Of a DNA stretch of 20,653 nt, positions 1 to 6,769 are shown piece after piece. This DNA is from an uncultured Clostridium sp. (lineage in GTDB: Bacteria; Bacillota; Clostridia; Clostridiales; Clostridiaceae), in the NCBI GenBank assembly GCA_900539375.1, contig UQBY01000039.1, positions 1 through 20,653 on the forward strand, read 5' to 3'. The notes beneath the pieces were generated by a model that saw only the letters and a program-made list of their open reading frames with translations, was not told the origin of the DNA and did no database searches. How positions within the stretch are numbered: the stretch's first letter is position 1; every line of letters starts with the position of its first letter. Both the position numbers and the translations under genes were made by a program.

Positions 1-47
1 CCTTTCCAGCTTGGAAGGCTGGAGTATTACCGATATACGATACCTGC
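1..47 (-). tRNA. tRNA-Gly (anticodon UCC), 3' part cut off by window edge
   Basis: Read on the minus strand, the 5' acceptor strand GCAGGTA begins at 47. A D-arm (GTAT/ATAC) follows, then an anticodon stem CCAGC/GCTGG enclosing loop CTTCCAA, giving anticodon UCC (glycine GGA/GGG codons). The variable region, T arm and 3' acceptor strand lie beyond base 1. It is the third and most distal tRNA of the cluster, 5 nt after tRNA-Gly(GCC). Identification rests on the arm structure and anticodon. Confidence 0.88.
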
Positions 48-52
48 ATACT

Positions 53-128
53 TGGAGCGAAAGACGGGACTCGAACCCGCAACATCCACCTTGGCAAGGT
101 GGCGCTCTACCAATTGAGCCACTTCCGC
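53..128 (-). tRNA. tRNA-Gly (anticodon GCC)
   Basis: This is a complete 76-nt tRNA on the minus strand. Acceptor strands GCGGAAG and CTTTCGC pair with one G-U, followed by discriminator U and an encoded CCA. The anticodon stem CCACC/GGTGG encloses loop TTGCCAA, so the anticodon is GCC and it decodes glycine GGC/GGU. The T arm contains the invariant GTTCGAGTC. It lies 11 nt downstream of tRNA-Pro and is probably cut from the same precursor. Confidence 0.96.
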
Positions 129-139
129 ATTCCATTACT

Positions 140-215
140 TGGTCGGGGTGACAGGTCTCGAACCTGCGACCTCATGGTCCCAAACCATGCGCGCTACCAT
201 CTGCGCCACACCCCG
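140..215 (-). tRNA. tRNA-Pro (anticodon UGG)
   Basis: This is a complete 76-nt tRNA on the minus strand. The acceptor CGGGGTG/CACCCCG is fully paired, with discriminator A and an encoded CCA. The anticodon stem CATGG/CCATG encloses loop TTTGGGA, so the anticodon is UGG, reading proline CCN codons. The T arm contains GTTCGAGAC. It is the promoter-proximal gene of the cluster, starting about 35 nt downstream of a near-consensus -10 box. Confidence 0.96.
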
Positions 216-249
216 TTCACTGTTGCTGTATCTCTCAGCGACAATGACT

Positions 250-278
250 ATTCTACCTTAACATTTTTAATTCGTCAA
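250..278 (-). promoter_or_regulatory. Sigma-A promoter of the tRNA cluster
   Basis: On the minus strand a -35 box TTGACG (273-278) and a -10 box TAGAAT (250-255) are separated by exactly 17 bp. The predicted start near 243 gives a leader of about 28 nt before tRNA-Pro. The match to the vegetative consensus (5/6 and 5/6) and the position directly upstream of stable RNA genes make this convincing. The flanking sequence to about 350 is almost pure A/T and holds no gene. Confidence 0.8.
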
Positions 279-359
279 TACTTTTTTTATTATAATTTTA
301 ATTTTTTTATTTTATTTTTTATTTTTCCAACTAAATATCAAGATAAATCAGGGTTTTCA

Positions 360-842
360 CTAGTTAATTTCTACTTCTTTTAAGTAGCAATTTGGAATTT
401 TTCCTTCTTCTAATTCTATAAATCCAACATATCTTCCCTTAAAATTAGGTAATGATATACTTCCAGGATTCATAAGTATTACTCCATTATACTCTTCTAT
501 CATTTGTTGATGAGTATGACCAAATAAAGCTATATCTGCTTCTAATTCTTTTGCTCTATAATAAAGCATATTAACACTTCTCTTAACTCCATATAAATCT
601 CCATGAGTAAAAAATATTTTAAACCCTTCAAGTTCTATATATTGCTCTTTAGGGTATCTATTACTTTCATCACAATTTCCTCTTACACAATATACATCAC
701 CCTTAAAGCCTTCTGAAAGGTTATCTATGTCTTCAGAATTATCTCCTAGATGTATTAAAACATCTGCATTTTTTATATAGTCCTTTGCTATATTTATATA
801 TCTATTCATTTTATGGGTATCACTAATCACAGCTATCAACAT
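360..842 (-). CDS. YfcE/MJ0936-family metallophosphoesterase
   Basis: This 160-aa cytoplasmic protein is a small calcineurin-like phosphodiesterase. Metal-ligand motifs of the family appear in order: ISDTH (residues 6-10), HLGDN (31-35), RGNCD (54-58), FTHGD (78-82) and FGHTH (107-111), then NPGS (125-128). Length and motif order fit the YfcE group, whose members hydrolyse phosphodiesters in vitro; the physiological substrate is generally unclear. The ATG start has an AGAGGA ribosome binding site about 7 nt upstream. It is the last gene of the rph-rdgB-yfcE run, 21 nt after rdgB. No clear terminator follows before the tRNA promoter, so read-through into the tRNA genes is possible. Confidence 0.9.
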   Translation of the reverse strand: MLIAVISDTHKMNRYINIAKDYIKNADVLIHLGDNSEDIDNLSEGFKGDVYCVRGNCDESNRYPKEQYIELEGFKIFFTHGDLYGVKRSVNMLYYRAKELEADIALFGHTHQQMIEEYNGVILMNPGSISLPNFKGRYVGFIELEEGKIPNCYLKEVEIN

Positions 843-863
843 AATTAATCCTCTTACTCCATT

Positions 864-1478
864 CTAATTTATAATTTCCTTAATCCTATTTTTTAATTCT
901 TTTAAAGCACATGCTCTATGACTTACACTATTTTTTTCCTCACTTGATAATTCCCCAAAGGTTTTATTTAATGGGGCATAGAAAAATAATGGATCATATC
1001 CAAAGCCTTCTTTTCCTGAAAGTTCTTCTAATATTCTTCCTCTTACTTCTCCTCTTATACTTAAATACTTATCATTTTCATTAACAAGTACTATTTGACA
1101 TACAAACTGAGCTCCTCTTTTTTCTTTTGGAACACCTTTTAATTCTTTTAATAATTTTTCATTATTTTTTTTATCATTCCCATGCTCTCCTGCATATCTT
1201 GCAGAATAAATTCCTGGCTCTCCATTTAAATAATCCACTTCTAATCCTGAATCATCTGCCATAACTATAAATTCCTTTTCTCCTCTATTTTTCAAAAAGT
1301 TTGCTATTTCAGATGCTTTCTTTTTTGCATTTTCTTCAAAAGTATTTCCATCTTCTTCAATATCTATATTTATGTTTTCATCTTTTAAAGATTTTATTTC
1401 AAATGGAAGCCCTTCTAATATTTTCTTTATTTCTTCTATTTTATGTGCATTATTACTTGCTAATATTATTTTTTTCAT
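864..1478 (-). CDS. rdgB: Non-canonical purine NTP pyrophosphatase (XTP/dITP diphosphatase, RdgB/HAM1)
   Basis: This 204-aa enzyme of the HAM1/RdgB family hydrolyses dITP, ITP and XTP to monophosphate and pyrophosphate, keeping deaminated purines out of DNA and RNA. Family motifs are all present: SNNAHK (8-13), the acidic DGNTFEENA stretch (43-51), MADDSGLEVD (73-82) with the catalytic aspartates, GIYSARYAG (89-97), FGYDPLF (159-165) and SHRACAL (186-192). The ATG start lies 6 nt beyond the rph stop, and its ribosome binding site (GGGGGA) is inside the end of rph, which implies translational coupling. The order rph-rdgB-yfcE is a common Firmicute arrangement. The unusually G-rich ribosome binding site is discussed in the findings. 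Confidence 0.96.
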   Translation of the reverse strand: MKKIILASNNAHKIEEIKKILEGLPFEIKSLKDENINIDIEEDGNTFEENAKKKASEIANFLKNRGEKEFIVMADDSGLEVDYLNGEPGIYSARYAGEHGNDKKNNEKLLKELKGVPKEKRGAQFVCQIVLVNENDKYLSIRGEVRGRILEELSGKEGFGYDPLFFYAPLNKTFGELSSEEKNSVSHRACALKELKNRIKEIIN

Positions 1479-1484
1479 ATAAAG

Positions 1485-2231
1485 TTAATTTCCCCCTGTT
1501 CCTATCCACAAAGCATCCATTTTTAATGAATCCTTTTGAACTTGAATCATTTGTTTTATGCCTTTTTCACCTAAGTCTAAAAGTTCATTTAATTCTCCTC
1601 TTGAAAAAGGTTTTTCTTCTCCAGTTCCTTGAACTTCTACAAATTCACCTTCATCTGTCATTATTATGTTCATATCAACCATAGCTTTAGAATCTTCTTC
1701 ATAACATAAATCAAGAATTTTTTCTCCATTTAAAATTCCAACACTAGTTGCTGCAACAAAATTTCTTATTGGATAAACTTTAAAAGGTTTTGTTTTATGA
1801 ATTTTATTAATTGCATCTACCATAGCTATAAAGGCTCCTGATATTGAAGTAGTTCTAGTTCCTCCATCTGCTTGTATTACATCACAATCTATCCACAATG
1901 TTCTCTCACCTAAAGCTTTTAAATCAACTACAGACCTTAAAGCTCTTCCTATTAGTCTCTGAATCTCCATAGTTCTTCCATCAAGTTTTAATCTTGCTAT
2001 ATCTCTAACCTTTCTAGTTCCTGTAGACCTTGGTAGCATATTATATTCTGCTGTTATCCATCCTTCTCCTGAACCTTTTAAAAACTGTGGAACCCTTTCT
2101 TCTACGGATACATTACATAAAACTTTAGTATCTCCAACTTCAATATAAACTGAACCTTCAGCATATTTAGTATAATTTCTAGTTACTTTTACTGGTCTTA
2201 TTTGTTCATTTTTTCTTCCATCTATTCGCAT
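1485..2231 (-). CDS. rph: Ribonuclease PH
   Basis: This 248-aa phosphorolytic 3'-5' exoribonuclease trims tRNA 3' ends using inorganic phosphate. It acts as a ring of dimers in the cytoplasm. Visible signatures are the N-terminal MRIDGR, TAEYNMLPRST (60-70), the LDGRTMEIQRLIGRALR region (83-99), the phosphate-binding GGTRT (123-127) and the acidic pair D180/D186 in the EEDSKAMVD segment. Length matches the usual 240-250 aa. The ATG start follows a GAAGGTGAT ribosome binding site at good spacing. It is the first gene of the rph-rdgB-yfcE operon and diverges from the unknown gene at 2341. Confidence 0.97.
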   Translation of the reverse strand: MRIDGRKNEQIRPVKVTRNYTKYAEGSVYIEVGDTKVLCNVSVEERVPQFLKGSGEGWITAEYNMLPRSTGTRKVRDIARLKLDGRTMEIQRLIGRALRSVVDLKALGERTLWIDCDVIQADGGTRTTSISGAFIAMVDAINKIHKTKPFKVYPIRNFVAATSVGILNGEKILDLCYEEDSKAMVDMNIIMTDEGEFVEVQGTGEEKPFSRGELNELLDLGEKGIKQMIQVQKDSLKMDALWIGTGGN

Positions 2232-2298
2232 TATCTAATCACCTTCAAATTTTATTTTACATTAAATATATGATTTTATGCACTTTTTTTTCCATTTA

Positions 2299-2331
2299 CT
2301 CATATTAATTAAATAAGAATATTAATATGAG
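2299..2331. repeat. 11-bp perfect inverted repeat overlapping a ribosome binding site
   Basis: CTCATATTAAT (2299-2309) is perfectly repeated in inverse as ATTAATATGAG (2321-2331), with an 11-bp spacer. The right arm ends inside the GAGGTG ribosome binding site of the downstream gene. It could be an operator for a dimeric regulator in the 100-bp divergent region, or in the mRNA a hairpin that partly masks the ribosome binding site. In AT-rich DNA, chance is a real alternative. Confidence 0.5.
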
Positions 2332-2340
2332 GTGAATTCT

Positions 2341-3837
2341 TTGAAATATATTGGCCCATTTTTTAGAATGAATAGTCTTTCTATAGAAGAGATAAAAGGA
2401 CAACTCTTCTATTTATCAAAAGAAGCTATGAAAATAATTGCTCTTAATTCCAAATGTGGAATAACTTTATCAAATAGAAATTCTAAAAAATCTTCTTCTA
2501 AAAATGATATTAACATATTAAATGACTTTTCTCCACTAGTATGTGTATATAAAAAATCTTCTCCAACTTTTGTACACAATAAAACCTCAAGAAGTTTTGA
2601 TGAGAGCTCTTTTAAAAAAGATATATTGCCCTCTACTAATGCTTTTATGACATTATCTTTATTAGAATTAAATAAAACTTATTCAAATTATACTTGCGAA
2701 AATAAAAATATTTCTTCTATAAAAGATATTTATAAAAATCTTTGTGAATCTCAATTAAATTTTTATTGTGAAAATTTAAGAAATTCAGAAGGCTTTTTTG
2801 TAGAGAAAAAAAATGTTTCTGATAGTAATTCAAAAAACTTTAGTGTAGTTGATAAAAATAAAAAATTTAATTTTTCTGACCAGGCATTTATGATGATTGC
2901 GTATTATATGTACTCAATAAATTATTCTGAAGAAGATATAAGCAAAGATTATAAAAGCTTTTCTTTAGAAATATTACAAATGTTTTTAGACTTTAAGGAA
3001 GCTTTATATAACTTATCTTTTAATGAACTTTGCAAAATTCTTCTAGCCTTAAATATTTTCTTTGATATTTCTAAAAATGAAGATAGTAAAATATTATTAA
3101 TAGATTTAACAGACTTTCTTATAAATAAATTTGATGAAAAAGATTATTTTCAGGATTCAATAGAAAGTTGTTCTTTATTTTATATAATTTTATTAGATTC
3201 TTTTAAACATACTGACATAAATAATTTTTATGAAAAGGCTGAAGAAATATTAAATAAATTAAAAAGTTTATATGATGATGAAAAATTTATCTTTATTACT
3301 GAACCTAATAAAAAAGAAATTAAATATTCTTCTTTAGAAATATGTTTTTATTTTTTAGCACTTCTTTTAAGCTATAAAGAAAAAGAATCTACAATTCAAG
3401 ATAGAAATATGATTTCTAACTTATATAAAAAATATTTTATAAACTCATCACTAGTTTTAAGTTGGCCTGAAGCCCCAACTCTTGATGAAATGGAAAGGTA
3501 TCGTAGTCTTTCATTAAAATCAAAGGATATGTTAAATGAAACATTTTTTAGAATGCCAAATTCTCTATCTCCTAATAATACTGGAATTGCCCCTGTTTTT
3601 TCAAAGAGTGTTACTTATTCTTTAAAGAAAAATTCCTTTAGAGATTCTAAAGCTTCTTTTGATAGTAGTAAAAATATTTATCTATTTTTTATGTTTATCT
3701 ATTATTTAAAAGATGATGTAATGTCTTATTTATTTCCTGAATCTAATAAAGAAGATACTGCAAATAACATTGAAGAAACAGAAACTAAATCTGATATAAC
3801 TGAAGAAATTACAAGTGAAAATATGAATAAAGAATAG
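2341..3837 (+). CDS. Conserved-type hypothetical protein of unknown function (498 aa)
   Basis: I do not recognise this protein. I prefer the TTG at 2341 because GAGGTG (2329-2334) sits 6 nt before it; a GTG at 2332 lies inside that same site. It has no signal peptide or clear membrane span. The protein is rich in Lys, Ser, Asn and Phe and looks mostly alpha-helical, with a low-complexity Ser/Lys stretch near residues 45-57. Regularly spaced amphipathic helices lie at roughly 98-112, 178-195, 205-245, 275-290 and 330-345, then a helical stretch near 445-465, and the last 30 residues form an acidic tail. The only Trp is in the segment SWPEAPTLDEMERY (about 374-387). The periodic helices might form an alpha/alpha toroid, but no catalytic motif supports an enzyme call. 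It is transcribed alone, divergent from rph, and ends in a shared terminator. Confidence 0.75.
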   Translation: MKYIGPFFRMNSLSIEEIKGQLFYLSKEAMKIIALNSKCGITLSNRNSKKSSSKNDINILNDFSPLVCVYKKSSPTFVHNKTSRSFDESSFKKDILPSTNAFMTLSLLELNKTYSNYTCENKNISSIKDIYKNLCESQLNFYCENLRNSEGFFVEKKNVSDSNSKNFSVVDKNKKFNFSDQAFMMIAYYMYSINYSEEDISKDYKSFSLEILQMFLDFKEALYNLSFNELCKILLALNIFFDISKNEDSKILLIDLTDFLINKFDEKDYFQDSIESCSLFYIILLDSFKHTDINNFYEKAEEILNKLKSLYDDEKFIFITEPNKKEIKYSSLEICFYFLALLLSYKEKESTIQDRNMISNLYKKYFINSSLVLSWPEAPTLDEMERYRSLSLKSKDMLNETFFRMPNSLSPNNTGIAPVFSKSVTYSLKKNSFRDSKASFDSSKNIYLFFMFIYYLKDDVMSYLFPESNKEDTANNIEETETKSDITEEITSENMNKE

Positions 3838-3863
3838 GGCTTAACTTATAGCTCTATTTTTTT
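3833..3863. terminator. Shared terminator of the convergent 498-aa gene and the solute-binding protein gene
   Basis: AATAGGGCT (3833-3841) pairs with AGCTCTATT (850-858 of the same thousand) across an 8-nt loop, giving a 9-bp stem with one G-U, followed on the plus strand by a T run. The plus-strand stop codon (3835-3837) lies in the left arm and the minus-strand stop (3854-3856) in the right arm, so one hairpin serves both genes. The U-tract is weaker in the minus direction. Confidence 0.75.
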
Positions 3864-5326
3864 ATATTTGATAAATCCAAATTTCCATTTCCATCTAAAA
3901 AAACATTAGATACTTTATTTGATATTGCAATATTTTTATTTATAAAGGCAATAGGTAATATTCTATAGCTATTAAATAATTCTTCTTCAAATTTTTCATA
4001 ATCACTTGATATATCAATTTCATCTTTTATATTTTCTTTTTCTTTTTTATCAAATCCATAAATTATATTTTTATAAAATTCACTTAAGTTATTTACATCA
4101 TACTCACTTAATATCATTATTAAATCATATCGTTTTTGAAGTTCTAAATCTTGAAATTCACTATTTTTTACAAAAGAACAGTTTAAATTTAATGACAAAT
4201 TATTTTCAAAAAATTCTTTTAAGCTATTTCCAATAGCTCTATTATCTTCATTATCCTCTGCTAATAAAGTTATAACCTTTGGTATATTAATATTTTCATC
4301 TATATTATTTGTGTTTACTTTCCTATTTTGAAGTTTTGTTAAATCCTCATTTTCATATCTAAAATAACTTCCTTCTGACAATTCTATTCTTGATGAATTT
4401 TCTTCTTGAAAGTTTGAAACACCTTCACATATTTTTTTATACAATATTTTTCTTTGATTTAAATCTAGATTATCATTTATACACATATATATACCCTTAT
4501 TTTCAGGTATAGTTATAAGTCTTCCTTCTTTTTCTAACCTTGTAAGTTGATTTTTAGGAGGATTTAATACAATATCTCTATCATTAACTTCAAAATATGC
4601 CATAGCTAATTCTTTATTTTCATCTTTTATAAATGTTATTTCCTGTTTTTTTTCACTATTTTCTTTTAGTATAAGCATATCATCATTTATATATGCTATT
4701 GAATAATTTCCAGAATAAATAATTTTTTCATAGTTATCTAATATATTTTCCCAATATGATAAATTTTTTCTTATTCTATATTGAGGTTTTGTTAATTCTT
4801 CTAAAAAATTTTCATTTACTTTATTTAATCTAATTTTAACTATATTATCATCTTTAGTAATTGCTACTTCTTCTTCAAAATTTCCTATTCCATTTCTATA
4901 ATTAGTAGCTCCATATATATCTAATAAAGCTAATATATTATTAGTATCCTCTTTTAGCATTAATTCTTTTAAAAAATTTATTACATCATTTGAATTTATT
5001 TTTTTTCCATTGCTCCAATATTTATCATTTCTTATGTGAAATTTATATTCTATTTTATCCTCTGATACTTCTATATTCTCTGCTAAAACTGGATTTATAT
5101 TTCCTTCACTATCTTTTTCTACTAAGGGTATGCTAGTTGCACATATAATGTCTTCATCTCTTTTGCTTAATTTAGTAATCTTTTCTAAGTTTTTAGGTAT
5201 ATTATCTACTGAATATGTTATACCATCACTTTTTATATCTTTATCCTCTTTTTTAACATCTATAAAAAATGCTAATAATATTAATATTAAACTAATTATT
5301 ATTATTGAAATAATGCCTTTTTTCAC
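3854..5326 (-). CDS. Membrane-anchored family-5 extracellular solute-binding protein (OppA/DppA-like), orphan
   Basis: This 490-aa protein starts at a GTG (5326) placed 8 nt after AAGGAAG; a TTG at 5335 abuts that site directly and is less likely. Residues about 4-22 form one strongly hydrophobic segment, after a short Lys-rich start. There is no lipobox cysteine, so it is probably tethered by an uncleaved helix rather than as a lipoprotein. The ectodomain carries the SBP_bac_5 signature region: LAENIEVSEDKIEYKFHIR followed by YWSNGKKINSNDV (about 81-117), matching the classic 'yW.dG.pv.a.Dv' pattern. Family members bind oligopeptides or similar ligands for ABC importers. No permease or ATPase gene is nearby, and the second half is divergent, so the ligand is unknown. 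It could be a sensor or a scavenger serving a distant transporter. Confidence 0.75.
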   Translation of the reverse strand: MKKGIISIIIISLILILLAFFIDVKKEDKDIKSDGITYSVDNIPKNLEKITKLSKRDEDIICATSIPLVEKDSEGNINPVLAENIEVSEDKIEYKFHIRNDKYWSNGKKINSNDVINFLKELMLKEDTNNILALLDIYGATNYRNGIGNFEEEVAITKDDNIVKIRLNKVNENFLEELTKPQYRIRKNLSYWENILDNYEKIIYSGNYSIAYINDDMLILKENSEKKQEITFIKDENKELAMAYFEVNDRDIVLNPPKNQLTRLEKEGRLITIPENKGIYMCINDNLDLNQRKILYKKICEGVSNFQEENSSRIELSEGSYFRYENEDLTKLQNRKVNTNNIDENINIPKVITLLAEDNEDNRAIGNSLKEFFENNLSLNLNCSFVKNSEFQDLELQKRYDLIMILSEYDVNNLSEFYKNIIYGFDKKEKENIKDEIDISSDYEKFEEELFNSYRILPIAFINKNIAISNKVSNVFLDGNGNLDLSNIKK

Positions 5327-5404
5327 TTTTATCAACTTCCTTTATAGTCTAGTATTAAAATTATATCCATCTTTTCCTAACTATAATCATTTTTCATTTA
5401 TTTG

Positions 5405-5413
5405 TGGTATAAT
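5405..5413 (+). promoter_or_regulatory. Extended -10 promoter for the small membrane protein gene
   Basis: TGGTATAAT is a perfect -10 hexamer (5408-5413) with the TGn extension (5405-5407), which compensates for the lack of a good -35 box. It lies 31 nt upstream of the ATG at 5444 and 17 nt before the GGAGG site, which suits a short leader. Confidence 0.65.
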
Positions 5414-5443
5414 ATCAGTATATTTTTATGGAGGTTTTTTTAA

Positions 5444-5725
5444 ATGTCAATATTATATGCTGCAACTTGTATTGTTGGTATTGTATTTATGATAGTATTT
5501 ATGTTTATAGGAATTTGGCTTTTTATTGTAGCTTTAAAAGCTTATCATCAATTAAAGTATAAAAACTTTATTTTAGAGAAAATATATCAAAAAATGAATA
5601 CTGATAAAAATACTATAGACACTGATGCTCTTTCAGATAGTTTTGATTTTTTTGACTTAGGAAAGGAAAATGCCAAAAATGATTTTAATTTAACTGAAGT
5701 TAGAAATGAAAAGTTTCATAAATAA
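5444..5725 (+). CDS. Small single-span membrane protein of unknown function (93 aa)
   Basis: The ATG follows GGAGG (5430-5434) by 9 nt and an extended -10 promoter lies just upstream. A strong terminator follows, so this is a complete monocistronic gene. Residues about 5-32 form one long hydrophobic helix. A basic, probably amphipathic stretch follows (about 33-52, with KAYHQLKYKNF and KIYQKM). The C-terminal tail is acidic and polar, containing DSFDFFDLGKE. The positive charge directly after the helix suggests an outside N-terminus and a cytoplasmic tail. I recognise no family; it could be a small accessory or regulatory subunit. Confidence 0.75.
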   Translation: MSILYAATCIVGIVFMIVFMFIGIWLFIVALKAYHQLKYKNFILEKIYQKMNTDKNTIDTDALSDSFDFFDLGKENAKNDFNLTEVRNEKFHK

Positions 5726-5742
5726 TCATAATATCTAAAAAT

Positions 5743-5780
5743 AAAACCAGCTAGTATAATATAATCCTAGCTGGTTTTTA
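5743..5780. terminator. Bidirectional terminator between the small membrane protein gene and argC
   Basis: A perfect 12-bp stem pairs AAAACCAGCTAG (5743-5754) with CTAGCTGGTTTT (5767-5778) around a 12-nt loop. The stem is T-rich on its 3' side in both directions (TTTTTA on plus, TTTTATTTTTAG on minus). It closes both the plus-strand gene ending at 5725 and argC ending at 5790. Confidence 0.9.
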
Positions 5781-5789
5781 CTATTTAAA

Positions 5790-6737
5790 TTATAAATTTA
5801 ATCCTTTATCTTCTTCACATCCAAGAACTATATTTAAACATTGAATTGCAGCCCCTGATGCACCTTTTCCTAAATTATCAAAACGAGATGATATAAGTAT
5901 TCTATCTTCATTACCTGTTACAAATATTTGAAGTCCATCCCATCCTGAACAATTATTACTTCCTAAGAATCCTCTTGAGTCTTCTTCAGAACCAAATGGC
6001 ATAACTTTTATAAATTTCTCACCTTCATAAAACTTTTCAAAGAAGGCATGTATTTTTTCTGGTGTTTGGTCCCCTTTTAAATATTCTGAGTATAATGGAA
6101 GTGAAACTAACATACCACTATAATAATCTGCTACTATTGGTGAAAATAATGGTTCCTTAGAAAGTTTTGTTATTTTCTTCATTTCTTTAAGATGTTTATG
6201 CTTTTGACTTAGTGCATATTCTCTAGGTGATTTTAATTCTTCTATAGGATTTTCCCCTTCATATTCAGCAATCATATTTTTTCCACCACCACTATATCCA
6301 GTTAATGAAAAACTTGCTACTGGATAATCTGTTGGTAAAATTCCTCCTGCAATTAGTGGATATACTAAAGAAATAAACCCTGTTGCATGACATCCTGGAA
6401 CTGCTATACGCTTTCCATTTTTTATTGCTTCTCTATGTTCCTTTGAAAGTTCTGGGAAACCATAAGCCCATCCCTCTTCAGTTCTATGAGCTGTTGAGGT
6501 ATCAATAATTGTAACATGGTCATTTTCTACTAAAGAAACAGATTCTCTAGCTGCTGCATCTGGCAAACAAAGAAATGTTATATCAGATTCATTTATAAGT
6601 CTTTTTCTTTCATTAATGTCTTTTCTAAGTTCATCTGATATTGTCATTAATTCTATATCATCACGATTTTGAAATCTTTCATGAATTCTAAGACCTGTTG
6701 TTCCTGCACTACCATCTATAAATATTTTTGTTTTCAT
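5790..6737 (-). CDS. argC: N-acetyl-gamma-glutamyl-phosphate reductase (ArgC, shorter type)
   Basis: This 315-aa NADPH-dependent dehydrogenase catalyses the third step of arginine synthesis, reducing N-acetylglutamyl phosphate to the semialdehyde. The N-terminal nucleotide-binding motif is GSAGTTG (9-15). The catalytic cysteine is C116 in VPGCHATG, and the glycine-rich LTGYSGGGK segment (145-153) follows. The compact length and the FIDGSAGTTGLRIHERF start match the short ArgC subgroup rather than the roughly 345-aa type. The ATG follows an AGGGGGAAG ribosome binding site. It sits 32 nt downstream of the 90-aa membrane protein gene with no terminator between them, so it may be the last gene of the pcrA-ligA transcript. 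No other arginine gene is in the window, which is unusual for argC. Confidence 0.93.
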   Translation of the reverse strand: MKTKIFIDGSAGTTGLRIHERFQNRDDIELMTISDELRKDINERKRLINESDITFLCLPDAAARESVSLVENDHVTIIDTSTAHRTEEGWAYGFPELSKEHREAIKNGKRIAVPGCHATGFISLVYPLIAGGILPTDYPVASFSLTGYSGGGKNMIAEYEGENPIEELKSPREYALSQKHKHLKEMKKITKLSKEPLFSPIVADYYSGMLVSLPLYSEYLKGDQTPEKIHAFFEKFYEGEKFIKVMPFGSEEDSRGFLGSNNCSGWDGLQIFVTGNEDRILISSRFDNLGKGASGAAIQCLNIVLGCEEDKGLNL

Positions 6738-6769
6738 TTACTCTTCCCCCTAAGTTGTTGTATATAAAT

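Noticed and set aside
99..383. 94-aa plus-strand open frame over the tRNA cluster
   Set aside because: It runs antisense through two complete tRNA genes and their promoter, has no ribosome binding site, and its end is AT-rich low-complexity sequence.
1301..1684. 127-aa plus-strand open frame
   Set aside because: Antisense shadow of rdgB and rph with Leu/Phe-rich composition typical of reversed AT-rich coding sequence.
4006..4236. 76-aa plus-strand open frame
   Set aside because: Antisense shadow inside the solute-binding protein gene, without a ribosome binding site.
5130..5492. 120-aa plus-strand open frame
   Set aside because: Overlaps the start of the solute-binding protein gene and, in another frame, the better supported 93-aa gene, whose GGAGG and promoter fit the start at 5444.
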